The notes beneath the pieces are model-generated. The model did no database searches. It was given only the letters and a program-made list of their open reading frames with translations, and was not told the DNA's origin. From a virus: a stretch of 44,588 bases of DNA. Of this stretch, positions 38,671 to 44,588 are shown in pieces (the stretch's first letter is position 1; every line of letters starts with the position of its first letter). The stretch covers positions 1 through 44,588 of the IMG/VR virus record IMGVR_UViG_3300035670_000412. One strand, written 5' to 3'. A program made the translations under genes and the position numbers.

Positions 38671-40043
38671 ATCTCAACCACCTCTTCCCGTCTCGAAACC
38701 CGCTCCGGCGCAAGCCTCAGCGGAGGCGCGAAAAGCACCTCCCGCTGCTCCGGCTTGGCAGAAAGGCTGCTGATGTCTCTGCCGGTGCGACTCTGGATGA
38801 TCAAGATCGCACGCCCTCGCAGCCGCCCACTCTCGACCGCAGACGCACCCACGAATCCTGGATGGTAGACCTCTGGGAGCGTTTCGTGTTCCCTGATGAA
38901 CTCCTCGAAAGCGTCTCTACCGATCGGCCGCTCCTTGATCCCGCGGTACACCGTTCCCTCGGAAGCCGGCAGCTTGCGAAGCCCGCTCAGCAGAGTGTGT
39001 GCCATAGGCATCACGGCCTCCAGTTCGCCCGGCGGCAGATCGGCCATGCGCATCATGGCGTTGATGCGGGCGAACCACGGAATCGGCGAGGTGTCGATCG
39101 TCCACACGTAGACGGCCACCTTCTCGGCAAGGGTGAGCCCGGCGGCCGACACGTCGGCAGGCAGCGCCCGGCTGCTCACGGCAACGGCAGCTTCGTCGAA
39201 GAGCCTGTCGCCCAGGCTGCGCCGCAGCAATTCATCGGACATGGGTCCATTGTCCAGCGCTTGCGCAACCAGTTTGAGACGCGCTTCGGCGTCGCCGGGA
39301 TCGCACCACACACCCCGCGCCCGCACCTTCTTCGGCGCGAACGTCGTCAGGCAAGCCGCCTGCCGCGCCTGGATGATGCGCACCAGGTCGTCATTGCCCT
39401 CCGTCGGGTCGCCACTCCACCCCGCATCCGGCTCGACGCCCGGCTCGGCCTTCGGGTAGCCCCGCGCGCGGGCCTGCGCCTCGGTCAGCGCGATGCGGGT
39501 GCAGCGGCAGCGGTGCCCAGCGGGCGGACTCCAGCGCTGCCAGATCGGATCGTCGATCGGCGCGATATGCCCGTCCATCGCCGCGTGCGTGGGCCGCGTG
39601 CGGCTGTCGTTGATGGCATCCCACATCAGGTAGCCGCGCGCCGCGGCGTTCTCGCGCTGCTGGATCGTGCGCCCGATGCCGTAGTTCGTCTGCACCGCGT
39701 TGCGGAAGACGAGCTCGCGCCGGGCCTTGCCGAGCGCGAACAGCTCGCCGCCCTGATCGGCGGCCAAGACTGCGCGTTGCCAGTCGCGGAACGTCTGCCC
39801 GCTGGCGGTGGCCTGGGCCGCGGCGTCGGCCACCTGCTGCACCTGGTCGAGCGTGGCCAGGCCCGTGACGGCGAAGCTGCGCGCCCGCACGGCCTGCAGC
39901 CGGGCGCCGTAGAACTCGGCCGGCAGCACGGCCTTGCGCTCGCGCGCCCAGGCGATGGCCTCGGCGAAGGGTACGTCGAAGTCGTCGCCCGGCAGGCGCG
40001 GCGGCTCGGCCGGGCGCGGGCCCGTGCGGTCGAAGGTGTGCAT
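38652..40043 (-). CDS. Head morphogenesis protein (Mu gpF / SPP1 gp7) fused to an ADP-ribosyltransferase
   Basis: 463 aa from ATG 40043, overlapping the portal stop. Residues 100-200 carry the gp7/gpF pattern (NAVQTNYGIGRTIQQRENAA; DSRTRPTHAAMDG; PPAGHRCRCTRI), a minor head protein that enters the cell with DNA. From about residue 363 the chain has ADP-ribosyltransferase features: GTVYRGI with the NAD-binding Arg, HPGFVGASA in the STS position, and EQREVLF, i.e. a Q-x-E ending in the catalytic Glu near 435. Such fusions may modify host proteins right after ejection. Confidence 0.85.
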   Translation of the reverse strand: MHTFDRTGPRPAEPPRLPGDDFDVPFAEAIAWARERKAVLPAEFYGARLQAVRARSFAVTGLATLDQVQQVADAAAQATASGQTFRDWQRAVLAADQGGELFALGKARRELVFRNAVQTNYGIGRTIQQRENAAARGYLMWDAINDSRTRPTHAAMDGHIAPIDDPIWQRWSPPAGHRCRCTRIALTEAQARARGYPKAEPGVEPDAGWSGDPTEGNDDLVRIIQARQAACLTTFAPKKVRARGVWCDPGDAEARLKLVAQALDNGPMSDELLRRSLGDRLFDEAAVAVSSRALPADVSAAGLTLAEKVAVYVWTIDTSPIPWFARINAMMRMADLPPGELEAVMPMAHTLLSGLRKLPASEGTVYRGIKERPIGRDAFEEFIREHETLPEVYHPGFVGASAVESGRLRGRAILIIQSRTGRDISSLSAKPEQREVLFAPPLRLAPERVSRREEVVEIWANEI

Positions 40044-41563
40044 CAGCTGCGCAGCTCTTCGGCCGCCACGTAGCCCAACACTGCGGCGGCAAAGCTCGCC
40101 CGCTCGAGCGCCTGCTGAAACCGCGGGTCGGCCTGCGGCACCAGCGCGGCCAGGCGTGCGCGCAGATCGGCCTCGTCGCTGGCGGCCAAAACCGCGGCGC
40201 GCACCAGCTCGGGCGGGATGGGATCGGTGGTCTCCAGGTTCTGGAGGCCATCCTCGATGCCCTGCTGCACGGGCGTGAAAGTGCGCTTGGAGGCCGCGAA
40301 CTGGCCGCTGCCTTGTCCCGCCTCTTCCGAGTTGTCGTCCGCGCCTGCCGGGGCGTTCTGCGGCGCCGCGGCGGCATCCGGGTCGACCATCTCGAACTCG
40401 CCGGGCTCCAGGTCGTAGCGCTCGGCGATGTATTCCGGGGATAGGCGCACGCCCACCTTCTCCACCAGGATGGCGTCGCGCTCGGCGCGCTCGCGCTCCA
40501 GGCCGGTGTCGTCGGCCATGACGAAGCGCGGCGGCGCGCCGGAGTGGCCGTTGAAGGCCCACAGCGCGTCGACCAGGCGCTGCATCGTGCGCGAGACCAG
40601 GCGGATGTCGGCATTGCGGCGGTCGTTGCGCACGCCGTCGGCCACCTTGGCGGCGGCGTAGCTGCCGCCGGTGCTGGCGTCGGTGGTCAGCGTCTGGCCG
40701 AGGATGATCTTCTGGATGCGCCGGCAGATCACCGCGTCGAAGGCCTCGAAGTGACCCGCGCCGCTGGGCGGCTGGATGGCGCTCACCTCGTCGCCGATGC
40801 CGACGGCCAGCGCGCCGCCGTTCGCGGCCGCGGCCAGGTTCTCGGCCATCGCCTGCGGGTCGCCGCTGGTCTTGCCCAGCAGCGTGGGCGTGCCGTAGCG
40901 CTCCAGCCAGCGCGACCAGTACTGCCAGCCCATGGTGCGGAAGAACCACGGCCAGTAGGCACGGCTGAGCAGCGCCTCGCCGTAGGGGTTGCGCGCGCTG
41001 CTCTGCCGCACGGTCAGCAGGAACTTCCGCGGGTCGACCGGCTCGCCCTCCATGGGGCCGCCGGCGCGCTTCCAACGCAGGTTCACGCCATCCGGCCCCG
41101 GCACGAACCACTCGAAGGGCTTCTCGCTCACGCTGGCGATGCCGGCGCGACCGCCGTCGTTGCGGTAAACCACCTCCATGACGCTGTAGCCGTAGGGCAC
41201 GGCTGCGAAGGCGCCGCGCAGAAGCGCCTCCATGTGCGGCGCCAGCTCGGCCTCGAGCGCCGCGCGGTGACGCTGGGTGCCGCCCTCAAGGTGCCAGGGC
41301 GTGCCGATGAGGGCCTCGCGCCGGGTGTCGAGCGCGGCGGTGACCTCATCGTCCATCTCCACGGCGCGCAGCTGGTGGCGCTGGATGCCGGCGCGGCGCA
41401 GCGCCTCGTCGGGGTCGGGCAACGTGGCGAACAGCGCGAACATGCGCTCCATCGTGGCCTGCTCGCGCGTCATCGGGGCGGGCGCGGCGAAGGTGGCCAC
41501 GACAGTGGTCTGCCGGCCGAACGCGCGGGAGACGGCGCCGGCGATGGTCTTCATGGGGTTCAT
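40043..41563 (-). CDS. Portal protein, DUF935 (Mu gp29-like)
   Basis: 506 aa from ATG 41563 (GGAG 7 nt upstream). Diagnostic segments: LRRAGIQRHQLRAVEMDDEV, PYGYSVMEVVYRNDGG, YWPWFFRTMGWQYWSRWLER and GQTLTTDASTGGSYAAAKV, all typical of the DUF935 portal family. It forms the dodecameric vertex through which the terminase packages DNA. The stop overlaps the next gene start. Confidence 0.92.
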   Translation of the reverse strand: MNPMKTIAGAVSRAFGRQTTVVATFAAPAPMTREQATMERMFALFATLPDPDEALRRAGIQRHQLRAVEMDDEVTAALDTRREALIGTPWHLEGGTQRHRAALEAELAPHMEALLRGAFAAVPYGYSVMEVVYRNDGGRAGIASVSEKPFEWFVPGPDGVNLRWKRAGGPMEGEPVDPRKFLLTVRQSSARNPYGEALLSRAYWPWFFRTMGWQYWSRWLERYGTPTLLGKTSGDPQAMAENLAAAANGGALAVGIGDEVSAIQPPSGAGHFEAFDAVICRRIQKIILGQTLTTDASTGGSYAAAKVADGVRNDRRNADIRLVSRTMQRLVDALWAFNGHSGAPPRFVMADDTGLERERAERDAILVEKVGVRLSPEYIAERYDLEPGEFEMVDPDAAAAPQNAPAGADDNSEEAGQGSGQFAASKRTFTPVQQGIEDGLQNLETTDPIPPELVRAAVLAASDEADLRARLAALVPQADPRFQQALERASFAAAVLGYVAAEELRS

Positions 41564-41994
41564 GCGGGGTCTCCTTGCATGGCGAACAGGTCGAGGTTGT
41601 CGCCGGGCTTGTGGTTGGGGCGGTAAGCGCCGTCGCCCCGGGCCGCGGCGACGATGTTGCGGATCTGCCGCTCGGTGAGGTGAAAGCGCAGCGCGAGCTC
41701 GGCCTGCGTCTCTCCGTGGTCCCAGCGGGTGACGATCTCCTCGTTGCGGCGCGTGGTGAGCCAGTTCGCGCACCGCGGCAACTCGATCAGGCATGGACCC
41801 AGGCGCTCGGTCAGGAGGCGGGCGCCCTCGATGCCGATGGCCATGGACAGCGAGTCGCGCGGTCCGGCATTGGCAGGGATGGCGAGCCGCACGCCGCCGA
41901 AGCGCGAGACCAACGCGATGGCAAGGTCGAAGCCGATGGCCTCCACGATGGGCTCCATGCTGCGGGCGAGCAGCTTGTCGACGTTGTCGGTCAC
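41560..41994 (-). CDS. Mor/C-family transcription activator-like protein
   Basis: A 144-aa protein, GTG 41994 overlapping the terminase stop, its own stop overlapping the portal start. The C-terminal helix-turn-helix (HGETQAELALRFHLTERQIR then NIVAAARGDG) and the N-terminal dimerisation part (EAIGFDLAIALVSRFGGVRL) follow the Mor family of Mu middle/late activators. In Mu these lie outside the head operon; here the gene is inside it, so it might give positive feedback on late transcription. Confidence 0.8.
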   Translation of the reverse strand: MTDNVDKLLARSMEPIVEAIGFDLAIALVSRFGGVRLAIPANAGPRDSLSMAIGIEGARLLTERLGPCLIELPRCANWLTTRRNEEIVTRWDHGETQAELALRFHLTERQIRNIVAAARGDGAYRPNHKPGDNLDLFAMQGDPA

Positions 41995-43286
41995 GGGGTG
42001 AGCGCCTCCATGCGCCGGGCGGGCGCCACTGCGACGCCTACGCGGCCTGGCCGGGCGGCCATGGCGTGCCAGGCGATCGCCAGGCTCATCACGCCGTCGT
42101 CGTGGCCGCCGGGCGGGGCCGAGTAGCGCATCAGGCCGCCGGCGGTGCGCTGCTGGTCGAAGGCGAGCAGCTCGTCGATCAGCCACTGCTCGGGCGGGAT
42201 GCGGATCTCGCCCTGCTCGAAGGCTACAGCCAGGCCCTCGATGATGGCGGCTTTGCTGGCGGCGGTGGTCTGGAAGGCGGTCACGGGCACGCCGTCGCGG
42301 CGCAACTGCTCGATGAGCGGGCCGCCGATGCTGTTGGCCTCGGCCACCACGGCGGCGTGCGGGAAGCGCTGGCGCAGCGCCTTGAGGCGGGCGATCTGCA
42401 CCGCGTACTCGATCTGCGTGAAGCGGTCGACGGCCACCAGCGAGCGGTCGCGCGCGTCGAGCACGCTGAAGACGGTGAAGTCCTCGTGGCGGCCCCAATC
42501 GATGCCGATGACGAAGGCGCGGCCGTCGCCGGGGTCGACGCCGGTGTGCAGCGCGGCGGCCAGGCGGTGGTCGACGGCGTCGGTGACGCGGCGGAAGACG
42601 CCCGCGCCGTCGGCCAGGAACTGCGCCAGCACCTCCTGGGAGAACACGCGTTCGGGCATGGTGCTGCGCTTCTCGTCCATCCAGCCGGGCGGAAGGTGCG
42701 GGTTGTCGGTGCTGGGCGCCGTGAGGCTGGTCCACCCCTGCCGCCCCGAGGCGCCACGCTGGAAGAGCTGGTGGAAGTAGTTCATGCCGTAGGGCGTGCT
42801 GATGAACCAGGCGTCGCCGTCCAGGTCGGCCAACGTGAACTCGATGGTCTGCTCCCAGGCGTCCTGCAGGTGGCGGGCGTGCGCGGCCTCATCGACGATG
42901 ACGCGGGCGTAGAAGTTGCCACGGCCGCACTTCATCGGGTTCTCCAGCGTCCAGAAGTCGATGCTGCCCCCGTTGGTGAACTCGATCACCGGCCGCGGCT
43001 GGCTGGTGGCCTTGCGGATCACCGGCGCGTACTGCTGGGCGATGCCCTGGAACACCTTGCTGAAGTAGCTGTCGTTGGGGGCGTACCAGGCGGTGGGCAG
43101 CCCGCGGCGTCCGCGCCCGTCCTTGCCGGCCAGCGCGCCGCCAGGCCGGTTGAGCATGATCTCGGTGAGCGCGTAGGTCTTCCCCCAGCGCCGGCCGCAG
43201 CAGGCGACGTTGCGCTTGCGCGCGCCCGCGATCAGGCGGCGCTGGCCGGGGTGCGGGGTGAAGGGGGGCAGAGTCAGGGATGGCAT
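41991..43286 (-). CDS. Terminase large subunit (Mu gp28-like)
   Basis: A 431-aa packaging motor with Walker A CGRRWGKT near residue 34, Walker B ARVIVDEAAH near 135, coupling motif ISTPYG, and an RNase-H-fold nuclease with Asp in GIDWGRHEDFT, Glu in VAEANSIGG and Asp in DDGVMSL. It cuts concatemers and pumps DNA into the prohead. Mu-like sequence suggests headful packaging, consistent with a circularly permuted genome. Confidence 0.93.
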   Translation of the reverse strand: MPSLTLPPFTPHPGQRRLIAGARKRNVACCGRRWGKTYALTEIMLNRPGGALAGKDGRGRRGLPTAWYAPNDSYFSKVFQGIAQQYAPVIRKATSQPRPVIEFTNGGSIDFWTLENPMKCGRGNFYARVIVDEAAHARHLQDAWEQTIEFTLADLDGDAWFISTPYGMNYFHQLFQRGASGRQGWTSLTAPSTDNPHLPPGWMDEKRSTMPERVFSQEVLAQFLADGAGVFRRVTDAVDHRLAAALHTGVDPGDGRAFVIGIDWGRHEDFTVFSVLDARDRSLVAVDRFTQIEYAVQIARLKALRQRFPHAAVVAEANSIGGPLIEQLRRDGVPVTAFQTTAASKAAIIEGLAVAFEQGEIRIPPEQWLIDELLAFDQQRTAGGLMRYSAPPGGHDDGVMSLAIAWHAMAARPGRVGVAVAPARRMEALTP

Positions 43287-43295
43287 GCTGAGGCA

Positions 43296-43841
43296 TCAAC
43301 CTTCACTCATCGCCCCTCGTGGGTTGCTGATCACGATCTCGGCCTCGGCGGTCTGATCCAGGCCCCAGGCCTTGCGCTCGCCGGCCTGCTTGACCTCCAG
43401 CGCCCGCATGTTCGCCAGCGCCGTGTCGGCGGCGAGCTTGGCGTTCTTCCATTCCCCGGTGCCTTCGTGCGCAGCCTTCATGACGACGAGGGCGGCCTTG
43501 CGGAAGGCCTCGAGCTCGGCCCACTCGCGGCGCAGGCGTTCGAGGACGGCGGCGCGGACGTCCTCGCTCTCGGTGCGGGTTGCCAGGTCGCCGGCTGTGC
43601 TTTGTCTTTGCGGTTGCTTTGCATTGCCATCGGCGTCGACGCGGGCGTCGGCCTTGCGCTGGGCGGCCTCGTTGATGTCGCCGATGACGCCACGCTTGGA
43701 CCAGCCATGGCGGGCGGCGGTGCGGCTGATGCTGGAGACGGCGACGCCGTGCTTTTCGGCCAGGCCGAGGAAGGTGGCGGAGGGCTCGCCCTCCCACTCG
43801 ATGCGGATGGCGGCCCACTGGTCTGCGGTCAGGCGTGGCAT
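43296..43841 (-). CDS. Terminase small subunit
   Basis: 181 aa from ATG 43841, with GAGGTGAT 4 nt upstream. The N-terminus has a helix-turn-helix (ATFLGLAEKHGVAVSSISRT then AARHGWSKRG) used to recognise pac DNA. A helical oligomerisation part (REWAELEAFRKAALVVMKAA) follows. It lies 9 bp before the large subunit gene. Confidence 0.85.
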   Translation of the reverse strand: MPRLTADQWAAIRIEWEGEPSATFLGLAEKHGVAVSSISRTAARHGWSKRGVIGDINEAAQRKADARVDADGNAKQPQRQSTAGDLATRTESEDVRAAVLERLRREWAELEAFRKAALVVMKAAHEGTGEWKNAKLAADTALANMRALEVKQAGERKAWGLDQTAEAEIVISNPRGAMSEG

Positions 43842-43845
43842 GGGA

Positions 43846-44073
43846 TCACCTCGAGTCCTCGGCGCCGGAGCCGCGAGTGCGGGCGGGGGCCCTGGCGCCG
43901 TCGAAGCGCTGGCCGACGTGGAAGCGGCCGCAGTGCTTGCAGCGGTAGGGCTCGACGTAGCAGCCGTCCTCGTGGTTCTGGCGCATGCGGCGAGCGCGTT
44001 CATCGGCCTGCGCCCAGGTGGCGAAGGCGGTCTTGCCGGTGCAGCCGCGGACGAGGCGAGGATCGGTGGTCAC
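43846..44073 (-). CDS. Small zinc-ribbon phage protein (75 aa)
   Basis: GTG 44073 overlaps the rusA stop (GTGA). EPYRCKHCGRFHVGQ plus upstream Cys residues (GCTGK, DGCYV) make a compact zinc site. This short family is common beside phage recombination and packaging genes; the function is not known. The 3' tail is Arg/Ala-rich. Confidence 0.78.
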   Translation of the reverse strand: MTTDPRLVRGCTGKTAFATWAQADERARRMRQNHEDGCYVEPYRCKHCGRFHVGQRFDGARAPARTRGSGAEDSR

Positions 44074-44504
44074 GCGCAGGCCTCGATCTCGATCCAGACG
44101 CCGGGCGAGCTCAGCGCCTGCTCTGCCTCGTTGGGGTAGGTCTTGGCTGCGGCGCACTCGACGACGCGGGCGTCGTCGGCCCAGATCCCGGCGTCGGTGA
44201 GCGCGTCTTCGGTGCTGCGCACGAGCTTGCTGAGGTCGGGAGTCCTGTCAGGCAAGGTCTGGCGGCGCTTCGGTGCGCTCTTGGGCTTGGGCAGGGTGAA
44301 GACCATGCGGACGCGCAGCGGGCCGTCCAGAGGCGCGGGCATGCCGCAGGCCTCGCGCGCGCGCAGCGCGGCGTAGCGAACGCTCTCGCGCCAGGGCTTG
44401 ACCTTGGCGGAGGACTCGACGAGCACGCCGCGGCCGGCCTTGCTGACGCCGACGAAGCGCTTGCTGCCCTGCGGTGCAGGCAGTCCGTGGGCGACGATGC
44501 GCAT
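44070..44504 (-). CDS. rusA: RusA-family Holliday junction resolvase
   Basis: 144 aa from ATG 44504; GTG 44507 is also possible. RusA hallmarks: MRIVAHGLPAPQGSKRFVGV at the N-terminus, PLRVRMVFTLPKPK, PDRTPDLSKLVRSTEDALTD with the metal-binding Asp residues, and DDARVVECAAAK. It resolves branched DNA before packaging. Its place, between replication and terminase genes, is as in lambdoid phages if the window ends are joined. Confidence 0.92.
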   Translation of the reverse strand: MRIVAHGLPAPQGSKRFVGVSKAGRGVLVESSAKVKPWRESVRYAALRAREACGMPAPLDGPLRVRMVFTLPKPKSAPKRRQTLPDRTPDLSKLVRSTEDALTDAGIWADDARVVECAAAKTYPNEAEQALSSPGVWIEIEACA

Positions 44505-44512
44505 CACCGCGT

Positions 44513-44588
44513 TCAAGCCGCAGCCCTCGCCTCGTCGATGCGCTGCGCCCAATGACGCACGCGCCGGTGCAGCGCTTCGCGCGCTGCC
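44513..44588 (-). CDS. Partial gene at the window edge (C-terminal part)
   Basis: The visible frame encodes AREALHRRVRHWAQRIDEAR and a short Ala tail before TGA at 44513-44515. It lies just before rusA. If base 1 follows base 44588, a GTG is created exactly at the junction, giving a 25-aa peptide just after the DUF1376 stop; otherwise the gene extends outside the window. Function unknown. Confidence 0.5.
   Translation of the reverse strand, partial: AAREALHRRVRHWAQRIDEARAAA

Noticed and set aside
41793-44555. 920-aa plus-strand ORF opposite terminase genes
   Set aside because: Antisense to strongly supported terminase and RusA genes, with no domain-like sequence.

Overview
The window reads as a temperate tailed phage genome of a high-GC (roughly two-thirds G+C) host, most likely a Burkholderiales betaproteobacterium. 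The host is inferred from codon usage, the Mu-like head genes and a proline-tRNA attachment core; no host gene is visible. The circular map has one conventional order (repressor/Cro, replication, RusA, terminase, head, tail, distal late genes, att, integrase, recombination, repressor). The two window ends fall between the replication gene and RusA, so the window may be a complete circular or circularly permuted genome. The attachment site is in attP form, a tRNA-Pro 3' fragment flanked by phage arm sites, not in attL/attR form.

Region by region. 1-3.8 kb (mostly minus): Cro-led early operon ending in an HNH protein and a DUF1376-type initiator whose gene contains two remarkable tandem arrays; several small genes overlap on opposite strands. 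3.83-3.89 kb: Cro/repressor control region. 3.9-6.2 kb: repressor, AlpA-like regulator, membrane protein and a toxin-antitoxin pair. 6.29-9.76 kb (plus): PL-like promoter, three small genes, a Bet/RecT annealing protein and a YqaJ-type exonuclease. 9.79-13.87 kb (plus): an integron gene-cassette array (six intact attC sites and one degenerate) carrying a DNA methyltransferase, an HNH endonuclease and seven small unknown genes. 13.9-15.6 kb: DUF4224 protein, tyrosine integrase, attP. 15.6-43.8 kb (minus): late operon, read from terminase at 43.8 kb down to possible lysis or distal tail genes. It has Mu-like head genes (gp28-, gp29-, gpF-, I/Z-, DUF1320-, gpG-like) and a siphovirus tail (tube, G/GT frameshift chaperones, tape measure, gpJ-like tip). 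It is interrupted by a plus-strand island of structural and adsorption-type genes (31.9-38.5 kb) and a plus-strand membrane gene (25.45 kb). 43.8-44.6 kb: small zinc-ribbon protein and RusA.

The main discovery candidate is the integron cassette array built into the early recombination/integration operon of a phage, with no integron integrase. The phage appears to have co-opted the host integron's cassette pool as a slot for accessory genes, transcribed from its own PL promoter. Second are the arrays in the replication gene: 13 palindromic 12-bp repeats next to about 16 telomere-like GGGACA units, which resemble an origin embedded in the initiator gene.
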